The notes under the pieces: model-generated
Seen by the model: only the letters and a program-made list of their open reading frames with translations
Databases searched by the model: none
What the model was told of the DNA's origin: nothing
Shown here: positions 1-12,419 of the stretch, piece after piece
How the letters are laid out: each line of letters begins with the position of its first letter
How positions within the stretch are numbered: position 1 is the stretch's first letter
Position numbers and translations under genes: made by a program
From: Pogonophryne albipinna
Lineage: Eukaryota > Chordata > Actinopteri > Perciformes > Artedidraconidae
Length of the DNA stretch: 64,000 nt
NCBI GenBank assembly: GCA_028583405.1
Contig: CM053246.1
Coordinates: forward strand, 6,727,620 to 6,791,619
Reading direction: 5' to 3'

Positions 1-553
1 TACGCTTGCACTCAGATATATTGCTGCTTACGGATTTTTTCTGCTCTCAGATTTATTCTCTGCGCGCTCGAAACTTTTGTGCAACAATCCTGTCAAAATC
101 CCTCAACCAATAGGAGGCCAGGTGTCCTTGCGGGTGCGTTCGTTTTACTTATTACAGCGTCCCGTAAGGGCGGTTACTCTTTGGTTTGTCTTTGGTGCGA
201 TGACAGGGTTTGAGTGAAGGAAATCAATAAAGTATGCTCTCAAATGTAAATACCACGCTCTTGAATAAAGATAGGGAATAACCCCCATACACACCGAGTT
301 GAAATCTGACGCCGTGGTCGCTCTTTTTCTCTTGGACAGGTTTTGTATGGTTTACAATTCCCCTGAACTATATAGCCAACCTAAGTCATGTGCGCGTTCA
401 TGTGTGTTGGAGGAGGTGCTCTGTAAGGAAGTCTGAAGGAAGGGGCGGATTCTTTTCGGCTGTGTACTTTCAAATTTTAGTGCACTCGAGCCGGTTTCTC
501 AAACTTACCTACCCCCCCTTTAATGACTGACTGAATGGAAATGACAATAAATG

Positions 554-1314
554 AAAATGTAAAACGAAAAAAGCGATCATGAAAATGTTTCCAATAAATG
601 AATAAAATGATTTTTGGCCACTTTGTTGTTCAGATATATCACATATTTGTAACTAAATGATACATTAATTGAAACAAAACACGGTATAAACTGAGGAGTG
701 ACTCCCGTGAGTTTCATGTATTTTCTTCACTCCGCTGGGAAACTGCTCTCATGTCAAGAAGCATCAGATCAGTGCATGCACTGCCTCGTCCAATCAGTGA
801 GCGATACACAGTAAGGGGGCGGGGCGAGTGTCTGAAGATTTCGGGCCCTTCTCACTTCTCTTATTTTTCATTTCCTCGCTCGTCGGTCTCGGTCTCACCG
901 GAAGTTGATTTGTCTGCGCCATCTTGAGTAGCGTCCCAATGGCCTTATTTTTGCCCGAGGAGGGAGGAGCGAAGAGCGATAATGGAGGAGCTATAACCGA
1001 GGAACCACCAGACCATCCTTCGATGAAATCCGCAGACACTCGCCCCGCCCCCTTACTGTGTATCGCTCACTGATTGGACGAGGCAGTGCATGCACTGATC
1101 TGATGCTTCTTGACATGAGAGCAGTTTCCCAGCGGAGTGAAGAAAATACATGAAACTCACGGGAGTCACTCCTCAGTTTATACCGTGTTTTGTTTCAATT
1201 AATGTATCATTTAGTTACAAATATGTGATATATCTGAACAACAAAGTGGTCAAAAATCATTTTCTTCATTTATTGGAAACATTTTCATGATCGCTTTTTT
1301 CGTTTATACATTTT
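554..1314. repeat. Large inverted repeat (fold-back), arms 554-834 and 1033-1314
   Basis: About 281 bp on the left is repeated in reverse complement on the right with only scattered mismatches, for example the GTGAGCGATACACAGTAAGG block and its partner CCTTACTGTGTATCGCTCAC. The 198-bp centre (835-1032) is not part of this repeat. It is instead inverted relative to 1653-1832. This looks like a fold-back or MITE-type DNA element in an intron. No target duplication could be fixed. Confidence 0.85.
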
Positions 1315-1652
1315 AAGAATGGCGTTTATCTTTTTTGAGAATTAGTTCTTATTTTATTTAATGTATTTGGGTCTACAACAGATGATACAAATGTTTGTGT
1401 CAGTAAATGTGTACTAACAGAGGCGGGGGTGTGTGTGGAAATAACAGGGACAGAGCTGCTGTCAGACGATCAGCTGTGCAGTGTCATCGCAAACGGACGT
1501 CGCTTCACGTGATGCTCCGGAGGAAAGGACGTCCCATTGCTCTTAAAACTAATATCACTGCTTCTCGTGGTTTCCTTGCATCTCTCCATGCTTCCCTGGT
1601 GGGAGGGACTAGACGCAGGGAAACGACGCAAGGAATCCATTTAACCGAAGTG

Positions 1653-1832
1653 AGAAGGATGGTCTGGTGGTTCCTCGATTATAGCTCCTCCATTATCGCT
1701 CCTCGCTCCTCGGTCCTCTGGCAAAAATAAGGCCATTGGGACGCTACTCAAGATGGCGCAGACAAATCAACTTCCGGTGAGACCGAGAATGAGGAGCGAG
1801 GAAATGAAAAATAAGAGAAGTGAGAAAGGGCC
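1653..1832 (-). repeat. Second copy of the fold-back centre, inverted
   Basis: Reverse complement of 846-1022 at roughly 90 percent identity by eye, including AACCACCAGACCATCCTTC and CAAGATGGCGCAGACAAATC-type blocks. With the flanking fold-back it makes a three-part inverted structure. Open frames here are not coding by any recognisable similarity. Confidence 0.75.
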
Positions 1833-3110
1833 ATTGGCTTGGAAGCCAGAATCCTCGAGATTGAGAAACGGCCTGAGTCTGACACAAACGTCCCAGGTGG
1901 GCGGGACTTTCAGGGGTGCGTCCCCATTGGCTACTCAGTTTTTGAGTGACAGCCCACTACACCACAGATCATACGCACTGTATGATCTGATCATGCAGCA
2001 AACTCCGGAGTCCACTCGGCCACGTTAGTGTTGGTGTCTCCTCCTGGGGAGTTTTCATGAACATATCGGACTTCTCTTATGGATTGCTGTGCATTATACT
2101 TGTGTTGTGTAGTTTATACTCTATTACAACTTTAAATATGTTAATACCTGAACACACTGCTGCTGTTAAATAATTTGTCTGTCTGTCTATTTATTTATTT
2201 TATAGAAAAACACATCTATGTATTTTCAAGCTAAAGGTGATACACAATATAAACTGTATACTGTTATTTATTCAAAGACATGTTACATTTCAAAAGCATA
2301 TATTGCTATGTTTAGGACAAACAATTAAAGACTGCTTTAATTTAACAAATTCTACAATATAAAAGAGGCAGATTTGCTTTATTAGACAGACCAGATCTAG
2401 GTTGCATACCACATCTTACTATGTTGGTCTGAAGAGCTGAAGCATTCATACACAATGGATAAAAACTGTTGTCTCATTCTATATCCTGTGAGAAAATGAT
2501 ATACATTTAGCATTAAAAATTCGACATACTATTCCTAGCCTGAGGAAGATATGAATAATCAACAGATTTGAATGGAATCTCTAACATTTTCATGTAGAAT
2601 AAAGACAAAAGAGTGAGTATATAAATTACATTTATTGAAATTTGAACCAGAAGATGAAGTCTCAAAGAACGTTTTAAATAAAAGGACAAAAAGGTGGATA
2701 ATAATAAAATATATTAAATGTTTATGTAAAGACATTTGGTCAAATGAAATGACACTGAGCAAGTGATAACAGCAACGCCCACGTGGATGAAGATGGCAGG
2801 TCTTTCTTCATGCCCCCCCCCCCCCCCTCCGTGCTGTCCCCTCAGAGGAAGTGGGGAAACGGGATAAGACTCTGGACGCCACGCTGTCTCAATGATCCAC
2901 ACTGTTAATATGAGAGGAAAATAAATGTTTTAGGAAATGAAAAATATGAAGTTAACAAATAGAACTCAGCTCAGGGGCAGTCGTGGACGGTAGGTTTTCC
3001 TTCAAAGAGAAGTAGTAAACTCAGCCTCCATTGATTTTCATATCAAATTAGCGTGTTAATAAAATAAGCTATCATGGCTTATACTTGCATATCTAAACAG
3101 AATCATGAAA
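1833..3110. other. Intron sequence, nothing recognised
   Basis: AT-rich intron without recognisable exon or repeat family. It includes a C homopolymer at about 2813-2828. Confidence 0.5.
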
Positions 3111-3113
3111 GCA

Positions 3114-3167
3114 TGTTGGTAGAGTCAGGCACACGAGTCTGTTTGAGTGTGTCTGACTCTACCAACA
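3114..3167. repeat. Hairpin, 21-bp stem and 12-nt loop
   Basis: TGTTGGTAGAGTCAGGCACAC (3114-3134) pairs with 3147-3167; the only imperfection is one G-T pair. The loop is 3135-3146. It lies in the intron upstream of the first recognised exon. It could be a small MITE remnant or a short hairpin RNA candidate; the stem is at the lower limit for a pre-miRNA. Confidence 0.6.
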
Positions 3168-3922
3168 CTACTAACACTTTCTGAAATATGTTTTTGGTCT
3201 AAATGTTTTTTTTAACAAATATGATGAAAAGACTGATTATTGACTATTGCAAGTAGCCTGTTCAACCTGTTTGTAACACACAGAAAGAGTTTTGGAGACA
3301 TTAATCTTTAATGGGACTTATAATATATAGTAGCTTTTTTTTAACTAAAGGAGGAAATAGGGTTGCTGCATTAGTTTGGGACTATTTTCAGTGTCTCATT
3401 AATACACATCTAAACCCCTCTTTGGTGAAATGTAGCTTCTTGTTCTGTGCCGGGGCTTTTTTGGTTGGTTCAACCCCTGAATGGGGGACCACTGGCACAA
3501 CCCACCAGAGAGGTCTGATCAAGGAGGGAGCGCCTGTAAATAATTGCTACATCTGTAGGTACTTGGTACAATTGCAAAGGAGGAGAGGAGCCACGTCATT
3601 ACGTTACCGTTTCCATTGCTGCAATGCCAACGTCAGACACATCAACCATATAGCACTTTGGTATGTTTAATTGAAGTATAAAACTCCTTACTCATCTATA
3701 AATGTGTGCCAGCCAGGCAAGACAAGAACAACTGGTCAGCGCACAGGCATCGAACCAGTCCTATAACCGACTCCGTGGAAAAGGGGTAATAGTGATGTAG
3801 ATTGTTAGTAATCCAGCAAAGTGCAAGTTGGTTGGTTTCTGCGGGGCTATGGAATGAGTTTATTTTGTAAATGTTGAGTCATTGCGGCCTCTCACGGTGT
3901 CTCTGCTCTGCTTCCTGTACAG

Positions 3923-4015
3923 ATGAGTGCAGTGGGGATCACAGAGAACGTGAAAGGCGACATCAAGAAGTTCGAGGTGTGGTACAACAACAGAGAGGAG
4001 GTTTACATCATACAG
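3923..4015 (+). CDS. mcf2l2: mcf2l2 exon: PH domain part
   Basis: Acceptor TTCCTGTACAG ends at 3922; donor GTATGT begins at 4016. The 93 bp are phase 0 to 0 and encode MSAVGITENVKGD...KKFEVWYNNREEVYIIQ, the strand-rich segment of the DBL-family PH domain just before the C-terminal helix. The ATG at the exon start is an internal methionine, not the gene start. DH and PH domains work together in nucleotide exchange on Rho GTPases. The preceding exon is outside the window or not recognised. Confidence 0.9.
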
Positions 4016-4751
4016 GTATGTTGATGTTTAACAAAAAACAACAAAGATTAGAATCAAATCAAAATGTAGACTTATGAAGCAGCACATTGTTTTTAATACT
4101 TTCCTATATTATCATCTCACAATCCATTAGACTGATCTAGTGACCCTGTGAAGGGGACCAGGCCCCTAGGTTGGAATCTATCTGTGTAGCTTCTCATGAC
4201 TAGGTCCACTCCACCTGGAGTTGTTAAATCATTCTTATATATTGATGCACCAGTATTACAAATCTGTAAAATGTATAATATAATCATTGATGTCCCAGAG
4301 GGAACATTTTACTGCAGAATACATACTTTTACTTTTGATACTTGAAGTATATTTTGTTCAAATCCATATATAGAATATTGGAAAAAAGAATGAGAAAAGA
4401 AGGAGTATGTCCTTTGCTGTGTATACCAATGTCTAATGTAATCTCCTGTTCATTTTATAAAGAATACATGTATTGTACAAGAGGAAATCAAATATATATG
4501 ATTAAGATATGATGTTTTATGAAAATAATATTTAAACTGAGGGGACATACATTTACACTTTATTATATATAGGCCTATAAAGATTAATGTTATATATTTT
4601 TTGGAGGCATTCAGTGATCTTTTCCACGGTCGTCCTCTTGGAGGCAGTGTTGTACCGCACAGCTCTCCCACTGAAACACAGGAAAACTGCAGGAGTGTTG
4701 AAAAAACTCTTGTTGTATATGTTGCTTTATATTGATGCGTTTCCTCCGCAG

Positions 4752-4830
4752 GCTCCTTCCATGGATGTGAAAAACAATTGGGTGTTGGAGATTCGTAAAG
4801 TTCTTACAGGCCAACTCGAGGCGTGTAGAG
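4752..4830 (+). CDS. mcf2l2: mcf2l2 exon: PH domain C-terminal helix
   Basis: Acceptor TTTCCTCCGCAG ends at 4751; donor GTATAC begins at 4831. The 79 bp enter in phase 0 and leave one base over. The product APSMDVKNNWVLEIRKVL plus TGQLEACR contains the invariant tryptophan of the PH C-terminal helix, followed by the QLEACR-EASQH junction known from MCF2L proteins. The donor is unusual because a CA microsatellite starts four bases after the exon. Confidence 0.92.
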
Positions 4831-4831
4831 G

Positions 4832-4948
<117 letters not shown>

Positions 4949-5414
4949 TCCTCTTCCAATCCCCCCTACTTTTATTTAGTTAAAGGTTAGAGACGATGCC
5001 AAATAATAATTAGAAGGAAAAAAATATTTTAAAAATACAGATTTCAGTATTCTGAGGCTCTGAGCCCCATTTCTTTTCCTCGTTGACGGCAAAAAAGGTC
5101 CGACATTACACAATTTAAAATAAAAACAATAATCGTGGCTTGATATTGAGTAAGAAAATGTTTTTATGAACAACACAGCTTCCGGTCTTCCAAGACCCGA
5201 TTGGACAAAAAGACGTGCTGCAGGCACGAAACATACTACCAATAGAAATACTTTGCTTTTAAAAACGTTCTGTGCGACATGAAATAAATGGGAAAATCGT
5301 GTTGTTGAACACGAATCAATAGATTAAATGTATTTCGTGACTATTACACGAAATGCCGTGAGACTGGGTTGGAAGCCCATAGAGCTAACTTTAATTCAGC
5401 ATTTAGTTGTGAGG

Positions 5415-5545
5415 TTGCACAATGACCAATGGACTGAGTTTATATATAGTGCTTTGTCCACTCTTTACAACCTCTGAAAGCGCTTTACATTTACACATCA
5501 TCATTCACCCATTCACACGCCATTCATACACAGCAGTCCAGACCG
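5415..5545 (+). repeat. Interspersed repeat fragment (TCATTCACCCATTCACACG type)
   Basis: Contains AAAGCGCTTTACATTTACAC and ATCATCATTCACCCATTCAC, a motif string common as a dispersed repeat in fish genomes. The family is not named because the ends cannot be defined. The intron from 4949 to 5414 and from 5546 to 6487 shows nothing else that I recognise. Confidence 0.45.
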
Positions 5546-6495
5546 GTAATAACCGGAAAAGCCTGACATGGGACCTTTAACTTTTCTTACAGTTTAGCTT
5601 GACTTAGTTGTAAAAGTCCTATTTATTTAGAGGCTTACATTTTGTGTCTAAAGCTAGCTAACGTAGAGGGTTAGCGGCTTTAGCTAGCCCCAGCTTTGTT
5701 ATAGTAAGTGGATGTGATAGCCGCCTCCCCTGGTGCTTTGTCATTGTAGTCTAATGACAAAACAAGTGAGCCTATATATCTTTTACGCCTCTGTGAAATT
5801 AGTTCATTGGACTATGGAAGGTAAAGACATGTTTTAAAGTGGTCTGCAAACGTTACAATTGTGACACACAGCTAACACAATTCCCCAGACAGTGTGCTGG
5901 TCATGTTTCAAAAACATACTAAAAAGTGATTTGACTCCTTTACTCTTTGATTTTCTGCTATCATTACATCCTGCTGCAACAACAACTCAATTGCTTCCTG
6001 TTATCATGAAAATGTTCAGTATCTATCAGCACATCTACAAGTCATCCCTCGCTGCAGTCGTCTGATAAGCTCGTCATCCTCTCTCACACTACCAAGTCAG
6101 GGAAACGTCCTCTTTTCAATACTGTCTGTACTTACACAGAAAACACATTTTAATTTGCGACATTCAAACATGATCGCAGTTTTATGACCAGGTTGTAGCT
6201 GACAATGCATCACAATATTTAGTCAGGACTGCTTCATTTTAAGAGTTAAAAACACTTGACGAAACAGATGAAAACTAGTGTGACCTGGAACACATTTACA
6301 TTTCTAACACAAATGGAGATCAACTGTGTGGGGTAGTTTATGTAATGATTGCTTGATTGACAAAAAAAATCTAATATGGAATTGTACATAATGATGTATA
6401 TCAACCAATTTGAATACACCACTTGAGGCCTTTGAACATTTTAATGTTTTTCTTTTTTCTGACACTTTATGGACTAAACTATTAAACATAAGAAC

Positions 6496-7533
6496 TAGTG
6501 CTGTCAAAATTATCGCGTTAACGGCGGTAATTAATTTTTTGAATTAATTGCGTTAAAATATTTAATGCATTTAACGCATGTGCAGAATGGCCCGCCCCAT
6601 ATATCCCACCAGTGGCAGCGCCAGGGTATGGCTGGGGTAGGCTACACCCATACCGAGAAATGGCTTAGCCCCACCATGAAAAATGATGTTAAAGTAAGCA
6701 AAATAAAGTCCGCCAACTCGCGCGGAGTAAATTGCACAGACAGCAGTTAGTAAGATTGATTTCAGTAGCCACTTGTCTGGAAATACCGAAGACCAGAAAC
6801 GGTTTTGAAAACTTTTGTCACGTAGTGATCGTCTTCTCAATAGAACATCTTTGATAATGTCGGTGTTGTTGCAGGAAGTCCCGACGGAGAATACTTTTGC
6901 TGTAGTACAGGGGTGCACATAACTGGTACGCCGGTTATGTGCGTAATCTGAAACTTGTGTCACAAAGCGCATTTGCGTACCGGCGTACTTGTGAAGCTTT
7001 TCCAGAAGGCGGTTAGATCACCGGACGACAGAGTCGGTCTCCGTGTGCACAGACAGGGCTTCTGTTAACGTCGGTCTGTACAACGGAATTGTGCCAAAAC
7101 TACGCCAACCGGCTGCGGAGGGAGACTCTTTCCCCCCCCTTCACTGGAGAACTGCGCTAAAACAGCTGATCACAACGTTCACGCTCTGTGGTCACGAAGT
7201 ACTCCACTAGCCGCCGCCGCCCTGTCGACTTTCCTGAAGTACTCCCCCGTTGATAGAAATCAACACGTAATGAATTAAGACCCCACGGTTTGATGATTGA
7301 TAGGTGTGTGGGCTGTCTTTCATTTTGACACGCAGAAAAATGTTATAATAAACATAGATACTGTATGTTAAATGGATATATCCGCCTTCTTTCATTTATC
7401 TTTCCATTCCCACAACAATATACATAAATAAATGGCATATTTTGGACATAGTTCGAATGGTGATTAATCATGATTAATTAATTTTTAAGCTGTGATTAAT
7501 CTGATTAAAATTTTTAATCGTTTGACAGCCCTA
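6496..7533. mobile_element. hAT-type element with perfect 8-bp TSD
   Basis: The ends are TAGTGCTGTCAAA (6496-6508) and TTTGACAGCCCTA (7521-7533), inverted with one mismatch. The flanks are identical 8-mers ATAAGAAC at 6488-6495 and 7534-7541. Target duplication length and TIR style place it in the hAT superfamily. At 1038 bp with no transposase recognised it is non-autonomous. The subterminal regions carry ATTAAT/GTTAAC-rich repeats. Confidence 0.9.
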
Positions 7534-7548
7534 ATAAGAACATAACAG

Positions 7549-7884
7549 TAGGGCTCCGCGATTTTGAAAGATAACCTACACACAATAATATTGACTCATA
7601 TTGCAATTACGATATAATTTGCGTTTTGAGAGGGAAAAAATTAAACATAATTCACATTTCATTGAAAAAAATTAAATAAATGATATTGTGGTTATTTTAC
7701 AAGAGGATCTTTACATAAAAAGGATTTTTTATTAATTATGTAGAACACCATTAGGCCGGGACTTCTTTGCAGCACCATACTATATACAAATATGTTCACG
7801 CATTTTTTCTTTGCGTTAACATTTTTGTTATTGCACTCATCCATATTGCATAACGATTTAACGTCGATTAATTGTATGGCCCTA
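7549..7884. mobile_element. Short hAT-like MITE, abutting the previous element
   Basis: Starts TAGGGCTCCGCGATT and ends AATTGTATGGCCCTA, imperfect inverted termini. Flanking 8-mers CATAACAG and ATCAACAG agree at 5 of 8 positions, consistent with an old, decayed duplication. The interior is AT-rich and non-coding. Confidence 0.65.
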
Positions 7885-8161
7885 ATCAACAGTTTAAACC
7901 ATCATAAAAATAAGTCTTAATAATACCATGTCAGGACAATGCGTAATACTCACAAGCATACAAAGGCTTAAACATGCACTTACATACACACAGTACCACA
8001 CACTTACTCTCTGCCTGTGTGTCTGCTGCCCCCCCCCCACCTTCCTGTGTTACCACCTCTCCTGCCCCCCCTCTGTACCAGTAAGCACCGTGGTCCACAG
8101 TTCCACTCTATGGCCTGACTGACAGCAGAACCCCCCCAACGTGAGCCGCACACTGCCCCTC

Positions 8162-8180
8162 TGTGTGTGTGTGTGTGTGT

Positions 8181-8243
<63 letters not shown>

Positions 8244-8268
8244 TGCGTGCGTGTGTGTGTGTGTGTTA
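8162..8268 (+). repeat. (GT)n / (GCGT)n microsatellite
   Basis: GT repeats interrupted by about seven GCGT units. A purine-rich stretch follows to about 8560. From there to about 9730 no gene or repeat family was recognised. Confidence 0.95.
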
Positions 8269-9734
8269 CCCCTCTGACTCCATGTGAGGAGGGTGTAGGT
8301 AAGAGAGAGTGAATTGGTGTGGGAAAAGGAGAGGGAGGAGATTGAAAGTGATGGGAAGAGACAAGACGAGGATGAGGGATGATGGGTGGAGGGAGAATAA
8401 GAGACGGACAGAGAGGAAAGACATTTTCAGGGTGGAGATGGAGGCTGAGAGGCAGCACAAGGGGAATGAAGGAGGCTTGAGAGAGAAGGGTGAAGAGAAG
8501 TAGGATGAAGAGGAGCCGCACTCCTTTCAGAAAGAGGAGGAGAGGAAGTGTGAATGTGAGGAGAGAAGAGGAAGCCTAAATGCTGTTTTGACAAAAGTAA
8601 TTTAGAATCAAGGTCAAGCTTTTTCTGGACTTTCAACCACATCATTTTCTTTTTGTTAGTCAAATGAAAGTATACTGAAGATTATTTCCAAAGTCAAGAA
8701 AGATCTTTCACTCTTGACTGGGATCTGAGAATATGATGAAGACAGTACAGTATATATATATCAGTAAGTGTAGAGGGAACTAGAAAACGGAATAAAGTTA
8801 TGTGTATTTGAATGAACTGCAAGATGTGTAAATGCTGTTCACTCATTTGAAAAGAATAGACTTTGGTTTCACTCCCCATGCTCTCTGCTCACACTGCTGT
8901 TGGCCTGCACACACCTCGATGTGCTCAGCCTTTATGAATAAAACATTGTTAGATCCATGATGAAAAAATATCTCCATTTTGCTGAATACAATATTAGGAG
9001 CATGTGGAATGGCTCCATGCTGAGTCTGCATTTGTGCGACAGGTTCATTGGTTACTGGGAATGGGAGGTGACAAGTGAGATCATTCAGAGCTTGGTATTT
9101 CACTTATGTGAGCAATGCATTTGGCCAAGGCTGCGCCTCGCTGCAGTTTCTTTACGAGATTCTTCTCCACAGATTTCTTGTCACACAGCAGAATTGCATT
9201 TATGAAGTCGCTTGTTTAGATATGAAGCTGTAACCCCAATGACTTCAGTGTGTGGATGTTTCTTTCTTTTTTTATAGCAACACAAAGTGATTTCTATCAG
9301 CCCAATAAAAGCAGCTTACGGAGTTGACGCAGCAGTTTGGGCAATTGTATGCATGGAGATAATGCAGAAATGTTAGAATTGCACATGATGTGAAAGGCCA
9401 GAGAAGCTTTTGGTGTAAATATGTCTCCAGAGGGAACAGCCTATCAGAAATACAATGATATATGTTCGATCTTTTTATATTCTGCCCAGTATTGGTTCTT
9501 CTTCCTTATTATTTAAATAGCTTACGAGGACTCACCTTGAACTCGCTATACAGCTACTATTCTGTCCGGTATCCTTCATGTCCTCTACATCGAAGCATTT
9601 TAACAGGACCGGTCCAGGTTCCAAGCAAGCTTAGCCGATACTAGAAGGTGGGGGTAAATCTTTGCAGAACACTTATTGGTCAGAGAGAATCATCAACATC
9701 TTCTTGAACCCTACGCCATACACTTGACAAAGTA

Positions 9735-9895
9735 AAGATATAGCTGACACTTTTGTATGAAGCAACTTACATACACTTCAATACTGTCTACATGCCTACA
9801 GGAGCATTTGGGTATCTTACATTGTTGACTGCAGGGGCTAGTGATTGAACAACTGACCCTCCAATTGGTAGACTCCCATTTACCCTGAGCCAATG
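9735..9895 (+). mobile_element. Degenerate SINE (tRNA-like), same family as 36461-36648
   Basis: Contains AGCTGACACTTTTGTATGAAGCAACTTACATA, the decayed form of the (T)AGCAGACGCTTTTATCCAAAGCGACTTA head common in fish SINEs, and ends CCCTGAGCCA. The order matches the better copy at 36.5 kb. Confidence 0.5.
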
Positions 9896-9907
9896 TTGTG
9901 GTGGCAA

Positions 9908-9937
9908 AGCAAGGGTTAGGGCTAGGGTTAGGGTTAG
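9908..9937 (+). repeat. Short interstitial telomere-like tract
   Basis: Several tandem (T)TAGGG-like units with one variant (GGGCTA). Similar short tracts occur at 10156-10168, 16050-16063 and 20464-20484. Confidence 0.7.
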
Positions 9938-10236
9938 TGCCCCATTTAAGATGTTTCTTTTACTTGCCATTGTCAGGTCACCATTCACAGTGGATAATCA
10001 AACAGATAAAAAGCACTTGGTACCAAAGACGTAATGAAGTGGATCACAATGCAGTTGGAAATGTTGCATAAGGCGTTCTAGGTTCGTATACTTAAGACCT
10101 CAGTCATCAAGGCAGCAGATCAGAAAACGGTCACCAAAAATAATTATGTATGAGTAGGGTTAGGGTTATGGACCACTGTTGAGGCATTGAAGGAACAATG
10201 TCACAATGAAATCTAATGTCTTTCTTCTGTTCACAG

Positions 10237-10273
10237 AAGCAAGCCAGCACAACATCTCTGGGGCCCCGATGAG
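10237..10273 (+). CDS. mcf2l2: mcf2l2 exon: short linker exon (EASQH)
   Basis: Acceptor TTCTTCTGTTCACAG ends at 10236; donor GTGAGC starts at 10274. Taking one base from the previous exon, the 37 bp read EASQHNISGAPM plus two bases. EASQH after QLEACR is the expected continuation of the MCF2L-family sequence, which confirms an otherwise very short exon. Confidence 0.88.
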
Positions 10274-10517
10274 GTGAGCACCCAACATCCACATTCTCAC
10301 CAACAAGAGTTTAAAAAAGTACCATTACATAGGTTTTGCACTGGATCTCAATTATGCTTATCCGATCATTCAATATAGGAAAGGGAATTGATTGGATTGT
10401 GTAAATTAAGTAAGAGTCATTATGATTCAGCAATTTCATCCAAAATAAAATCTTTAGAACTTGGTATACCAGATATTTGGTTCAATGTTACTTGTCCTTC
10501 TACTCCATGTACTCCAG

Positions 10518-10615
10518 GAATGTCTACAAGAAGGCACTGAGACAGTCGGATTCATCAAGTCCAGAGTCAGGCTTCAGGAGATCCAACCCCAGCCCTAACA
10601 TGAGGCAGAAGAGAG
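10518..10615 (+). CDS. mcf2l2: mcf2l2 exon: Ser/Arg-rich linker
   Basis: Acceptor CATGTACTCCAG ends at 10517; donor GTGAGA starts at 10616. Phase 2 in, 1 out. Encodes RNVYKKALRQSDSSS and then PESGFRRSNPSPNMRQKR. This is a basic, serine-rich linker with several RxxS and S-P sites; phosphorylation is inference. It is the last exon before the symmetric cassette series. Confidence 0.88.
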
Positions 10616-10788
10616 GTGAGAGCTACATTGTTACCTTAGAACAGACTCCAAACTAAATAAACTCTTCATACACTCTTGTTTCCTGTTCTTCTGCAAACAC
10701 ACACAATCTCAAACCCACTTATCAACCCTTCGCACACATAGTCAAAAGCAGTCAGGGATAGCAGGACAGCCTTTCCACACACAAACAC

Positions 10789-11113
<325 letters not shown>

Positions 11114-11833
11114 GTTGTCAACTGCAGTCGAGGATAAGATAGCAAGTACAATGTAACACTTGTGAGAAATTCCCTAGTTTTCTTTGAGCTAGTATATCAA
11201 CATTCTATCCGCAAAAGAGAAAAGGAGAAGGGGGGGGTTAGTCGGTATGATTCCCAGACTAAGTCAAATCGACATGAGCCTGCAGGGAGCCACCTAGTCA
11301 CCTACTTCTCTATTATCATTCCTCTCTCTCCCTTCTCCTTTTTCTGCCCATCTGTCACTTCCTTCTCTACAACCTTGCTGCCCATCCCTCCCTTCATGCA
11401 TCCTTGTGTCTTTTTGGGTTCCTTCGATTTAATCATTATGTGAAGAGAACACAAACCCTACATTTTACTACTTTATACAGTATTTTATATCATTTGTCTT
11501 ACTCCACCATATCTTCTGTTTCCCCTTGCTCAATTCAGACTCCTCCTCACTCTCTTCCCTGCATTTAATTTCTCTTGATTATATATTACTCACTCACACG
11601 GAAGGTGAGTCCCCACAACATGAGTTATACAAGTCTACACACACAGAGACAGGTGTTGACTTATGGGTTTGTACCAGACATGTGACACGTTTAACCTGAT
11701 AAAAAAAACTGTGCTCTGCATATTGATATACTACAACAAGTGGAATATCTGTAAGTGCCGAGTCATTTTGTTTGTGGTCTGACGCGGTGACAGTGAAAAA
11801 AATCATGCCCACACATCCAAATCAAAGATTGTG

Positions 11834-12018
<185 letters not shown>

Positions 12019-12419
12019 CGCTGCACTGGACAGTCAGAGCCTCTGCTCTCCAGGCTTTATGACGTCTGTCGTGGATAATGTAGCTCTGACATCTGTAGCT
12101 CATTCAGATGCCTCATCTTCTATATAGTGGGAGTGTACCTTGTAAATATGTACCATTGCAAAAATGTCCTTTTGACAATTATAAAACCAACACATTTCGG
12201 GCCACATCTGCCACTGCACAAAATACCCTAATTTCTAGATTCAGTGCACAGTATGACTTCACATAAACAATGAAAACTTTGTTTCCAGAAAAACAGACCC
12301 TGGCCAATTAGCAAAACGTTTTACCAGGGAATGTGTTGGCTAGGTCTTTAATTATTCATTGCGACTTTAGCCCCTTTTCTCTTGTATTTCTAAGCGATGA
12401 ACCTCACATACCTGAAGAT

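Noticed and set aside
8501..8663. CT/GA-rich stretch as an exon on the minus strand
   Set aside because: No paired splice sites in phase with mcf2l2 and low-complexity composition.
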